NCBI GenBank assembly: GCA_007279905.1
Contig: QYPH01000014.1
Coordinates: forward strand, 1 to 64,000
Length of the DNA stretch: 64,000 nucleotides
DNA from: Actinomycetota bacterium
GTDB lineage: Bacteria > Actinomycetota > Acidimicrobiia > Acidimicrobiales > Ilumatobacteraceae
Direction of reading: 5' to 3'
The notes under the pieces are model-generated. The model was not told the origin of the DNA. It was given only the letters and a program-made list of their open reading frames with translations, and ran no database searches. Position 1 is the stretch's first letter. The number at the start of each line of letters is the position of its first letter. The position numbers and the translations under genes are program-made. Of the stretch, positions 39,028 through 47,810 are shown piece after piece.

Positions 39028-39491
39028 AGAGTTCTAGACGCAACAATGAGTCGTGCTGGCATTCCAACTCGTTCAAAAAGATTTTTCATTTTGCGGTCAC
39101 CTGGTAATGCGTATGCGTCGAGTCTGATGCATCCATAGTCTCGAGCAATAGTGGCAGTCTCGCCAACGAGTCGCGCACCTATCCCCAATTGCCTGGCCTG
39201 CGGATCTACAAATATCTGTGTGACCGAGCAGACCAACGACGCTCTATTGAATTCGGCACAGATATAAGCAACAACCTGTTGGGCAACTTCAGCCACGAGA
39301 ACGCTGTGCTCGATTGATGCCACAATCTGCAACCACCCGTCGGAGTCGTTTGGCGACTCGCCTAACAATGCTTGGTGTCCTCGAAACTGCTGTACTTCTT
39401 CACGACTCTCTTGCTCGAGCAACTGCAGCGATGATGCATCGGTTGCGATTGCCTTGCGCACAACAAACGGCGGCGCAAAAAGATTGACCAA
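39024..39491 (-). CDS. GNAT-family acetyltransferase
   Basis: TQIFVDPQARQLGIGARLVGETATIARDYGCIRLDAYAL. Confidence 0.8.
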   Translation of the reverse strand: MVNLFAPPFVVRKAIATDASSLQLLEQESREEVQQFRGHQALLGESPNDSDGWLQIVASIEHSVLVAEVAQQVVAYICAEFNRASLVCSVTQIFVDPQARQLGIGARLVGETATIARDYGCIRLDAYALPGDRKMKNLFERVGMPARLIVASRTL

Positions 39492-39494
39492 GAA

Positions 39495-39686
39495 CTAGTC
39501 GCCTTGTTTGTCTGGATCCGACTGAAATTCGTCAACAAACTTCTGTGCTCGTTGCGCTCCAAATTTGACGGCCATCTCACCAATCACTCGGGCATTGCGC
39601 AACTCTTGCTGAATTTTTGGCAGGTCGGTTGACGTAGCCTCTTCGAGTCGTTTGGCTGCTCGCTTGACTATTTGAACAACGGACAT
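39495..39686 (-). CDS. Small hypothetical helical protein
   Basis: 63 aa; start overlaps the end of the upstream acidic-protein gene. Confidence 0.5.
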   Translation of the reverse strand: MSVVQIVKRAAKRLEEATSTDLPKIQQELRNARVIGEMAVKFGAQRAQKFVDEFQSDPDKQGD

Positions 39687-40165
39687 GCGTCATCCTCAAC
39701 AGGACAGCCTGGCGCGCTATTGCGAACCAGCAAGAAGCATTGAGTACATTGCCTTTCGTCTGGGCGTCGTGGTTGCAATCGCTCCATTCCATCAGTCTTG
39801 TCGTCAACGACAAGACCATCTTCTTCGTCGTCTTCTAGAGGCGTGTCATCGGCTGCAGTGAGCTTCTCTTTGAGAATCGAGTCGAGGTCTGCTTCAACGT
39901 CGTCTTCGGTGCGAAGGTCATCGTCGTCGTCGTCATCATCGCCAGACTTTTTTGCAGAAGTCTCCGTAGCCGGAATGATGGCGTCAGGGTCTTCGACTTC
40001 ATCGACTGTGTCGAGATCACCCGCGAGATCATCGCCGAGTCCAAATGCATCGTCGTCGCCCTCGAGACCAATCGAGTCACCCTCAAGTACCTCGGCTTCT
40101 GGGTCAACCTCGATCAGCATTGCCGGATCTAGGTCTTCTGCATCAATGATTTCATCGTCTGACAT
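39668..40165 (-). CDS. Acidic protein with C-terminal Cys motif (DUF4193-like)
   Basis: Acidic N-terminus with eight consecutive Asp; C-terminus DERQCTQCFLLVRNSAPGCPVEDDACPLFK; AAAGGGAT RBS. Confidence 0.7.
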   Translation of the reverse strand: MSDDEIIDAEDLDPAMLIEVDPEAEVLEGDSIGLEGDDDAFGLGDDLAGDLDTVDEVEDPDAIIPATETSAKKSGDDDDDDDDLRTEDDVEADLDSILKEKLTAADDTPLEDDEEDGLVVDDKTDGMERLQPRRPDERQCTQCFLLVRNSAPGCPVEDDACPLFK

Positions 40166-40192
40166 TCAATATCCCTTTCACGTGTCGCGCGA

Positions 40193-40220
40193 ACAATAGC
40201 CCAATTCACCTCAAAATCAA
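40193..40220 (-). promoter_or_regulatory. Candidate promoter (TTGATT-N16-TATTGT) for the acidic protein
   Basis: Minus strand: TTGATT at 40220-40215, TATTGT at 40198-40193, then AAAGGGAT and the ATG. Confidence 0.4.
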
Positions 40221-40224
40221 CGAA

Positions 40225-41880
40225 TTAGGTCTTTTGTCTCCTCGACTCGGATTTTCGCTCAGAATCAAGTCGCTCAAGTTCGGGGGCCACCATGGTCATA
40301 TGCGACATTGATGCAGCAATGGCCGTATGACCGGCCTGTTGCGCGATCAGCCTGTGCATCTCAAGAACGATCCGGCGATATGCAGGGTGTCCCTGGGGAG
40401 CGGAACGCAATTCGAGCATATGTATGGCCTCACGGGCATTGAATTGCATCGCGTATCGCAGCCTGTAAGCCATAGAAACCGCATATGGGGCCTGTTCGGG
40501 GTAATCGGGCAAAAGAGACTCATAAAGCGCGCTAGAGCGTGCCATGGCCTCTTCAAAGACCTCTCCTACCCCCGCCTCAGCCACTAATTCGGGCATGACA
40601 TAGCCGTGATCTGGGGTCAGGCGCTGCCACTCAATGGTCAGCAATCTGTGGCGTTGAAGGTCTCGAAATGCGCCGTAGTCACCAAGCACGTCAAAGCGAT
40701 AATCGGTTCGCTCAAACGCCCGACCTGGGCGATGGCGACGGTTTTCGCGATTGCCAACATAGGTGGTGATGAGTTTCACCTTCTCGGCATGATCCAACAA
40801 CTCGACTCGCTTCAGCAGTTGTGATTCGGGCAAATGCGAATGTGCGTAGCAAATCGCAGCGAGCAATTTGTTCTCACCGTCTGGATCAAAATCGACGAGC
40901 GCAACTTCGGGCATTGGTTCTGGGTCGAGAGCGCCAAAGAGATCATCGACGAGGGCGCTGGTGTTTTGCCTATTCTCGGCCAGGTATGCGCTCCACCGAC
41001 CACCACGTTCGGGAACGTCAACGCGCCGTAAAAAACTAGGTATGACTTTGCGCAACTCGACAAGCATCAAATCTGCGTAGTGCCGTGCTTCTGGTAGTGG
41101 ATGAGACCGCATTCGCAACAGCATTGATTCATATGACTGACCGGTGCCGTAGACGCCAACATTGGAAAGAGCCGACGCCGGCAAAATACCTCGCACAGCA
41201 TCGAGCGCTTTGGCTCGTGTTGCTTGCCGATAAACAAAGTCAGAGTCATTAATCGAACGTGGAATTGTTGCCCGCACATGATCGGTCACCGTTGTGACGA
41301 GCGCGCTGTAGGTATCAAACATGCGATCCATGTCCCCGACGTAACGCGTTCCAAATGGGCCATTCAAAATCTCGGGATCGCGAAAATAGCGGTATCGACC
41401 ACCTAGACGATTGTCGTAATTGATGTATCTCGTGCTTTGCTCGAGATAGCTCATCAAGCGACCCCACTCAAGAATCTTTGTTAACAAGTTGGATGCTTGC
41501 TCACACGCCAAGTGAACACCGCCCAGCTGCGCAACGGAATCATCACCGTATTCAACGAAAATCTTTTCGTACAGACCTTCGGCGTGTGAAAGTCCTGCTC
41601 GAGCATCGACTCCCTGGTCTCCAGTGAGATCCAGATCATTCACGAACTCGTCAAGAAAAAGTCGACGCAAGCTCTTCGGGCTGCGGCTGTATCTGGCGAA
41701 GAGTGCGCCTTTGACGACCTCGGGAAGATTCACGAGTGCAAACACAGGACCGTCGAGATTGGTGAAATATCGAACCAAAATGTCGGCTTCTGATTCGGTG
41801 AAAACTTCTGGGATGTAAACGCTCACGACGGGTAATCCTAGAAGTTGGCGCAGGTCCGAGATGGGATTGGTGTTGGGCAC
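40225..41880 (-). CDS. ThyX-like (FAD-dependent thymidylate synthase family) double-domain protein
   Basis: 551 aa; ARYSRSPKSLRRLF and EQSTRYINYDNRLGGRYRYFRD in the first half, FRDLQRHRLLTIEWQRLTPDHGY and FNAREAIHMLELRSAPQGHPAYRRI in the second. Confidence 0.7.
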   Translation of the reverse strand: MPNTNPISDLRQLLGLPVVSVYIPEVFTESEADILVRYFTNLDGPVFALVNLPEVVKGALFARYSRSPKSLRRLFLDEFVNDLDLTGDQGVDARAGLSHAEGLYEKIFVEYGDDSVAQLGGVHLACEQASNLLTKILEWGRLMSYLEQSTRYINYDNRLGGRYRYFRDPEILNGPFGTRYVGDMDRMFDTYSALVTTVTDHVRATIPRSINDSDFVYRQATRAKALDAVRGILPASALSNVGVYGTGQSYESMLLRMRSHPLPEARHYADLMLVELRKVIPSFLRRVDVPERGGRWSAYLAENRQNTSALVDDLFGALDPEPMPEVALVDFDPDGENKLLAAICYAHSHLPESQLLKRVELLDHAEKVKLITTYVGNRENRRHRPGRAFERTDYRFDVLGDYGAFRDLQRHRLLTIEWQRLTPDHGYVMPELVAEAGVGEVFEEAMARSSALYESLLPDYPEQAPYAVSMAYRLRYAMQFNAREAIHMLELRSAPQGHPAYRRIVLEMHRLIAQQAGHTAIAASMSHMTMVAPELERLDSERKSESRRQKT

Positions 41881-41889
41881 CCAATAGGG

Positions 41890-42531
41890 CTAAAAACAAA
41901 TAGTAAACGCGTCCTTGACTATGGAGAAGCGCACCCAATCAACCCTGTGAAATATCGCACCATCGACGACCAATCGCGATGGGTCTCCTGCCCATTCGAA
42001 CTGCGTATGCCTCGAAACATGGAGCTGTGGATGGGGCAAGTGCACCCCGATCTTGGATTTGTGCCACGCGATGAGCCGTTGCCGCAACGAAATCTCTTTG
42101 TCAATCACAAGTACATCAAGCAGACCATCATTGGGATGAGCACGCGGAAAAACGTCTCGTCCATTGACGATGCCGCTATTAGAAACAATAAGCAACGTGT
42201 TGCAGAGTCTTGTGCGTTCGAGCAATACAGAGCCTGCGCCAATCAACTCATGGGTCAGAACTCGATTCGCAATCGTGCGGTATTCGATTTTGATCAGGTC
42301 AATAGTGACTTGAGTCATGTTGATTGATTTTGCATTTGCATGCTGTGCGAGTTTGCGGTCAATTCCTAACGCCTGAGCGATGCTTCCACGAGTCACGGTA
42401 AATGATGAGTCAAATTCACTGCCGTTGCGTTGCACATAGCGACGCGCGATCTCCCTATCGCTGTGCAATTCGATGAGATTCGTTGGACGACTAATCGAAC
42501 TACCAAAATCTTCATTCTTGCGAATGGTCAT
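41890..42531 (-). CDS. Lone YegS/DAGK C-terminal-like domain protein
   Basis: SNSGIVNGRDVFPRAHPNDGLLDVLVIDK; no GGDGT catalytic motif in the ORF; ATGA overlap with helY stop. Confidence 0.55.
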   Translation of the reverse strand: MTIRKNEDFGSSISRPTNLIELHSDREIARRYVQRNGSEFDSSFTVTRGSIAQALGIDRKLAQHANAKSINMTQVTIDLIKIEYRTIANRVLTHELIGAGSVLLERTRLCNTLLIVSNSGIVNGRDVFPRAHPNDGLLDVLVIDKEISLRQRLIAWHKSKIGVHLPHPQLHVSRHTQFEWAGDPSRLVVDGAIFHRVDWVRFSIVKDAFTICF

Positions 42532-45161
42532 GGCGATATACGTCCAACAGAACTGGATGCGGCGACAACACCTCTAAAGCACATCTCTGCGGCTTCACTT
42601 GCTCTTGTCCTGTCGGCCTCTTCATACAGCACAACAGCGAGCTGGCGTAGTAGGTCAATCAGTTGTTTGATGGTTCGCACAAAGTCGCCGGCAGTAATTT
42701 CGTCTTCTTCAAGTACATCAGCGAGTGCGGTGCCCGCTGCCCAGTCAAGGCTTGCTCCCATAAAGCCCATTTCCGGTCCACGATGCACGACTAGCCCGTG
42801 ATCTGTTTCGGCTACGGCAAGCTGTTGGCTCAATTTCGCAATAGTTTTCCAACGAGTCTTCAATTCGTTGTTTGGAAAACTGCTTGTCACTGCCTCTTCC
42901 CCACCGCGCGCCTGATAAACAAAGACGCTTGCAAGGGCGGCCATATTGACTGCGCTCAACCCATCAAAGGCGCCTTCCGCGACGCAGTTCGCTATCAGCA
43001 AGTCAGATTCATGAAAAATGTGTGAAAGCATCTGTCCGCGTTGAGTCAATGACCAATCGTCAACAAATCCCCATTCGCTCAGCAATTTTACGAGTTCATC
43101 AAATTTGTTGCTTACTGACTGCGTGCTCGTCGAAACTCGTTTTTCCAATTGTTCGAGCTCACGGTCAATACGCTCTGCCGAATCGGCTGCGATCAACCGA
43201 AACTTGAGATCGGGATCATCTTGAACGGGGTGTTCAGATTGCTGTGGGCGCTTATTTCGTTTCTCGCGCGATGCTTGCTTGATCTTTGCAGTCGCTAGTC
43301 GAGTAGATGCTTCTTTGAGAAACTTCGAGTTCGTCGGTGCGAATGGCGAAGGTAATTTTATATAACCCAGCGGAAACACTTCCTGTGCAAAATCGCGCAC
43401 CGAAAACGTCTGCACAGAGCGAGACCTCGACAGAGCAGTAATTTTTGTACCGTTTGCTCGCTGAGCCACCGTCAGCACCACCATTCTCTCCACGTGTGAC
43501 AAACTGCCAGCCTCGATTACGTCTCCTGGATGCAATGCACCCAACGACGCATCGATCTCGGATGGTTGAGACTTTGATGATCTACGCGAGCGAAATTCGT
43601 CAATATCACCGAAAGGACTTTCCGCTTGCAGAACAAGCCGATCGCGCTCTTTGCTGCGGCGTTGAATGCGGGCTTGTATCTCTACAACATCTTTGCCAGA
43701 TTGAAATTGAGCAAACGATAAATTCAAGAGATGTCGCGCTTGAATCTGTGAAGTAGATCTGATCAAGTTTGCAGCCATGTTGTATGTCGGCCTAAAGGCA
43801 GAGTTCAATACGAATGATCTGCTCGCTACAAGTGTCGCAACTTGCTCAAAAGTTACAAACGGGCTCCACACAACAAGGGCATGGCCAATGTCATCGAGAC
43901 CGCGCCGCCCTGCTCGACCAGTGAGCTGTGCGTAATCAGAAGGCTTAAGCATCTGGTGGTTTTCGCCATTGAATTTGGTGATCTTGTCGAGCACTACCGC
44001 TCGTGCAGGCATATTGATGCCAACTGCGAGGGTCTCTGTTGCAAAGACCACCTTGACCAAACCGCGGGCAAAACACGTTTCAACGATCTCTTTAAATGTT
44101 GGCACAATTCCTGCGTGATGAGAACCGATACCGGCCTCTAACTGCTCAACGAATTGGGTGAATTGCAGCGCAGCCAAATCGTCATCACTGAAATCGGTCA
44201 ATCGCTCATGAGCAATGGCGACAATCTGTTTCTTTTCTGCATCATTGGTGAGCGAGATGCCCATCTTGAGGCATGATCGAGCCGCTTCGTCGCATTGGTT
44301 TCTGCTGAAGATAAAGAAAATTGCCGGCAGCAAATCGGCTGCCGCCAGTTCTTTGATGATGTCCGAACGGTTCGGCGCAAAAATCCGAGTCGAGGAGCGT
44401 CCTGTCGATTGGCTCGAACGCTGGCGGTCTCTACTTCCTCGAGAGGGTTGTCTTGTTGACTGTTTTGCAGCCTCTTGCTCGAAGCGAAGCACCTCAGGGT
44501 TTGCGCGTCCATCTACCAGAGTGTCAAAGATGCGCAACCGACTAGTTGCCTTATCGCCCACCAAATAATGATTCGAGAGTTCAATCGGACGCTTTGTCTC
44601 AACGATTGGTGTAGTCGGACCACGCACCGTTGTTAACCAATCGCACAACTCGGTCGCGTTCGAAACTGTCGCCGACAGACACACGAGTTGAACCGTTGGC
44701 TCCAAATGAATAATGACTTCTTCCCACACCGGTCCTCTATAGGCATCTTGCAAAAAATGAACCTCATCGAGAACAACTACCCCCAAAGACTCGAGTGCTT
44801 GTGAGCGTGCATAGATCATGTTGCGAAGAACTTCGGTTGTCATGACCACGATTGGTGCAGTTGGGTTGATGCTGTTGTCCCCCGTCAAAAGTCCAACCTG
44901 TGTTGCGCCATAAAAAGAGCTCAGTTCCACAAACTTTTGATTTGACAGTGCCTTAATTGGTGCTGTGTAGAACGATCGCAGACCGGCACGATGCGCTCTT
45001 GCAACCGCATATTCTGCAACAACTGTTTTTCCAGAACCTGTGGGCGCGGCAACAAGAACGTTGCGTCCTTCGTTAATGCTCGCTATTGCATCTAACTGAA
45101 ATTGATCGAGCACAAAATCGTAACGCGAGGTAATGCTTTGTACTACGTTCTCACTCATCAC
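42528..45161 (-). CDS. helY: Ski2-like DEAD/DEAH RNA helicase (HelY)
   Basis: AAPTGSGKTVVAEYAV, VVLDEVHFLQD, VCLSATVSNATELCDWL, LTGRAGRRGLDDIGHALV; next to tatC. Confidence 0.92.
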   Translation of the reverse strand: MMSENVVQSITSRYDFVLDQFQLDAIASINEGRNVLVAAPTGSGKTVVAEYAVARAHRAGLRSFYTAPIKALSNQKFVELSSFYGATQVGLLTGDNSINPTAPIVVMTTEVLRNMIYARSQALESLGVVVLDEVHFLQDAYRGPVWEEVIIHLEPTVQLVCLSATVSNATELCDWLTTVRGPTTPIVETKRPIELSNHYLVGDKATSRLRIFDTLVDGRANPEVLRFEQEAAKQSTRQPSRGSRDRQRSSQSTGRSSTRIFAPNRSDIIKELAAADLLPAIFFIFSRNQCDEAARSCLKMGISLTNDAEKKQIVAIAHERLTDFSDDDLAALQFTQFVEQLEAGIGSHHAGIVPTFKEIVETCFARGLVKVVFATETLAVGINMPARAVVLDKITKFNGENHQMLKPSDYAQLTGRAGRRGLDDIGHALVVWSPFVTFEQVATLVASRSFVLNSAFRPTYNMAANLIRSTSQIQARHLLNLSFAQFQSGKDVVEIQARIQRRSKERDRLVLQAESPFGDIDEFRSRRSSKSQPSEIDASLGALHPGDVIEAGSLSHVERMVVLTVAQRANGTKITALSRSRSVQTFSVRDFAQEVFPLGYIKLPSPFAPTNSKFLKEASTRLATAKIKQASREKRNKRPQQSEHPVQDDPDLKFRLIAADSAERIDRELEQLEKRVSTSTQSVSNKFDELVKLLSEWGFVDDWSLTQRGQMLSHIFHESDLLIANCVAEGAFDGLSAVNMAALASVFVYQARGGEEAVTSSFPNNELKTRWKTIAKLSQQLAVAETDHGLVVHRGPEMGFMGASLDWAAGTALADVLEEDEITAGDFVRTIKQLIDLLRQLAVVLYEEADRTRASEAAEMCFRGVVAASSSVGRISP

Positions 45162-45164
45162 AAA

Positions 45165-45968
45165 TCAGTCGTTGTCAGTATCGTCGTTGTCCGAATTCTT
45201 TCGCTTGCGTCTTTGAGCAATAAAGCCGATAATCACAGCCAACATATAAAGAATCGTCATTGGTACGGCCAAGGCAAGCATGCTGATTGGATCGCCGCTT
45301 GGCGTAATCACTGCAGAGATGACAAATACCACCATGACTGCAATGCGCCATTGCTTTCGCAGCTGTTGTGGCGTGACTGCACCAACGAGCTGCAAAAATA
45401 CAACAATTACAGGGAGCAAAAACCCTGCACCGAAGGCAAGCATCATCAGCGCAACGAGACTGATGTACTTGGCAATTTGGTAGGTCTGATTGACATCGGG
45501 GCCCGACCATGTGATCAAGAACTCAAGAGCCTTGTCAAGAGTCCAGAATGCCAACGCACCACCAAAGATAAATAATATAAATGACGAAACCGCGAAAGGA
45601 ATTGCGTACTTCTTTTCCTTAGGGCTCATTGCAGGAGAAACAAATCTCCATAACTGCCAAAGAATAATCGGGACGGAGATGATGATCCCTCCATAACCGG
45701 CTATGCGCATGCGCGACGCAAGTCCTTCAATCGGACCAAGCGCGTACAACGAACCATCACAGTTAAAGTCAGGGCGGGACTCACAAATATTTCGATATGG
45801 CTGTGTCAAAAAATGCAACACCTGATCGTAGAAAATGAGAATAACTGCTGCACCAATCGCGATCGACAGACACGAACGAATGATTCTCATTCGAAGTTCG
45901 GAGAGGTGGCTCATCATCGACATCGGTTGAGCACCATCAATTGTTGATTTTGAAAATCTCCAAGCCAC
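45165..45968 (-). CDS. tatC: Sec-independent translocase TatC
   Basis: MMSHLSELRMRIIRSCLSI, SPAMSPKEKKYAIPF, six TM pattern. Confidence 0.95.
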   Translation of the reverse strand: MAWRFSKSTIDGAQPMSMMSHLSELRMRIIRSCLSIAIGAAVILIFYDQVLHFLTQPYRNICESRPDFNCDGSLYALGPIEGLASRMRIAGYGGIIISVPIILWQLWRFVSPAMSPKEKKYAIPFAVSSFILFIFGGALAFWTLDKALEFLITWSGPDVNQTYQIAKYISLVALMMLAFGAGFLLPVIVVFLQLVGAVTPQQLRKQWRIAVMVVFVISAVITPSGDPISMLALAVPMTILYMLAVIIGFIAQRRKRKNSDNDDTDND

Positions 45969-46384
45969 TAGTTGTCTGCTTTGGTGTCGTACGAAATAAT
46001 CGTCGATTCGAGGCTCAGATCGTCATCGGTCGTTGGAGACGCAACGACGGGTGGTGCCTCGTATGGGACGAACATTGGCTCAACGACGTCTTGCTCATGG
46101 GTAGCGCTTTGTGTGAATACCGTTTTTGCTTCGATGAATTGCGATTCGACTTGTTTTGAAGCGTCGGTGAACACGGTTTTATAATCGTTGGCTGCCTTTT
46201 GCATGTCCCGCAAAGGTTCGGCAAATGCGCCTCGAAATTCGGACTGAGCGTCACCAGTGATCTTTTTAAACTGACCATACAACTGTCCCATTTTCCTCAA
46301 AACCGGAGGAAGTTTTTCGGGCCCGAGTACAACAAGACCAAGAATCAGCAGAAAGATAATCTCGCTGCCCGAAAAATTGAACAT
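45968..46384 (-). CDS. tatA: TatA/TatB-family translocase subunit
   Basis: MFNFSGSEIIFLLILGLVVLGPEKLPPVLRKMGQLYGQFKK; overlaps tatC start. Confidence 0.85.
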   Translation of the reverse strand: MFNFSGSEIIFLLILGLVVLGPEKLPPVLRKMGQLYGQFKKITGDAQSEFRGAFAEPLRDMQKAANDYKTVFTDASKQVESQFIEAKTVFTQSATHEQDVVEPMFVPYEAPPVVASPTTDDDLSLESTIISYDTKADN

Positions 46385-46390
46385 TGCAAC

Positions 46391-46396
46391 AGTCTA
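46391..46396 (-). promoter_or_regulatory. Candidate -10 (TAGACT) for leaderless tatA mRNA
   Basis: Minus strand TAGACT-GTTGCA-ATG(46384). Confidence 0.45.
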
Positions 46397-46429
46397 AAGG
46401 CTTCTCACACGGGGCATATCATTATCGTT

Positions 46430-47170
46430 GTGCAGCAACGCCTTCCTTCGCTTCTGATCGATCCGATATTGTTTGCGCACCGTGGTGCGAGTGCCCATGC
46501 CCCTGAAAACACGCTCGAATCTTTTGCCCTTGCCCAAAAACTCGGTGCAACGGGTTTAGAGAGTGATGTTTGGGTGACGAAAGATGGCGTGCTTGTGCTC
46601 GACCACGACGGCGTGGTCAAATCTCGGCTGAGATCGAAGCCCATATCCGAATTCGATGCGTCGGCGCTCCCCTCGCATATTCCAACCCTGGACGACCTAT
46701 TCGCGCACTGTGGCACGCAATTCCACTTGAGCCTTGACGTCAAGGATGCCGCGGTGTTTGCATCCATCGAAAGGGTGGTCGGCAATGTTGATCAGTCGAT
46801 GCTTGATCGACTCTGGCTTTGTCACCCAAATATTGACGTACTGATCGCGCAAAGGAAAACTGTCTCTCAGTGCAAGTTGGTCGACTCAACTCGCCTTGCA
46901 AAAATTAAGGAAGGACCAGAGCGTCGCGCAGCAACACTCTCGTCGAATGGAATTGATGCGTGCAATTTGCATTTCACCGATTGGAATGGCGGCCTCGTCG
47001 CACTCTTTCATCGATTCAATGTCATTGCCTTCGGATGGGACATGCAGCATGAATCTGTGCTCGTCAACGGGATCCGGATGGGTCTAGACGCCGTGTTTAG
47101 TGACTGGGTCGATCGAATGGTCGAGGCCTATCAAAATCAGAATCAGAATCAGAATCAGACTTGGAACTAA
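46430..47170 (+). CDS. Glycerophosphodiester phosphodiesterase family protein with NQ-repeat C-terminus
   Basis: FAHRGASAHAPENTLESFALAQKLGATGLESDVWVTKDGVLVLDHDG; tail YQNQNQNQNQTWN; likely start GTG 46430, not 46199. Confidence 0.85.
   Translation: MQQRLPSLLIDPILFAHRGASAHAPENTLESFALAQKLGATGLESDVWVTKDGVLVLDHDGVVKSRLRSKPISEFDASALPSHIPTLDDLFAHCGTQFHLSLDVKDAAVFASIERVVGNVDQSMLDRLWLCHPNIDVLIAQRKTVSQCKLVDSTRLAKIKEGPERRAATLSSNGIDACNLHFTDWNGGLVALFHRFNVIAFGWDMQHESVLVNGIRMGLDAVFSDWVDRMVEAYQNQNQNQNQTWN
47135..47158 (+). repeat. (AATCAG)x4 hexanucleotide tandem repeat
   Basis: aatcagaatcagaatcagaatcag in frame at the 3' end of the GDPD gene. Confidence 0.95.
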
Positions 47171-47784
47171 AGAAACCGCGCAGCACTCAGCGGCCAAATA
47201 ATAGTGAAGGCACGACCCACCACAAGACTTTGTTCGATAGAGCCAAACATACGGCTATCAAAAGACTGTGGTCTGTTGTCGCCCATCACAAAGAGATGAT
47301 CTATCGGAATCAACATTTCTTCCATTACCGGAACCCGACAACGATCTTCGAGTAGTGGTTGTGCAAGATCGTAGTCATTGAGATATGGCTCATCTAAAGG
47401 TTTTCCATCAATGAAAACTTCGCAATCCTTTATCGAAATCTTTTCACCACCAAGCGCAATGACACGCTTAATGAGATCATCATGCTGCACTAGCTCGCCA
47501 TCAACCGTGACACGATCAAATACCACTACATCACCGCGATAAATATCATGAAGTCGGTATGAGAGTTTGTTGACGAGAACTCTGTTGTCTTGAAACATCG
47601 TCGATTCCATGCTCGGTCCAGAAATGTAGAACTGTTGCAAGACAAGTGAACGAACTGTTACTGCAATGACCAGCGCTACAATAAGCACGGTCGCCCACTC
47701 GCGAACCAACTGCAAACCGTGTTGAGCTTTAGTTACTGAGTCTGTCGTGCTTGGGGTTGTCTCATTTTCGGAATTCATCAGCAA
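47167..47784 (-). CDS. lepB: Signal peptidase I
   Basis: YISGPSMESTMFQDNRVLVNKLSY (Ser), RVIALGGEKI (Lys), FVMGDNRPQSFDSR. Confidence 0.93.
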   Translation of the reverse strand: MLMNSENETTPSTTDSVTKAQHGLQLVREWATVLIVALVIAVTVRSLVLQQFYISGPSMESTMFQDNRVLVNKLSYRLHDIYRGDVVVFDRVTVDGELVQHDDLIKRVIALGGEKISIKDCEVFIDGKPLDEPYLNDYDLAQPLLEDRCRVPVMEEMLIPIDHLFVMGDNRPQSFDSRMFGSIEQSLVVGRAFTIIWPLSAARFL

Positions 47785-47810
47785 GTAACGGTAGCCGCCG
47801 CAAGGTTGGA

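Noticed and set aside
41845-42327. 160-aa plus-strand ORF over the DAGK-C-like gene
   Set aside because: Opposite-strand ORF fits the operon spacing (ATGA with helY) and has family motifs.
46199-46429. N-terminal extension of the GDPD ORF
   Set aside because: Overlaps tatA antisense; conserved homology begins just after GTG 46430.
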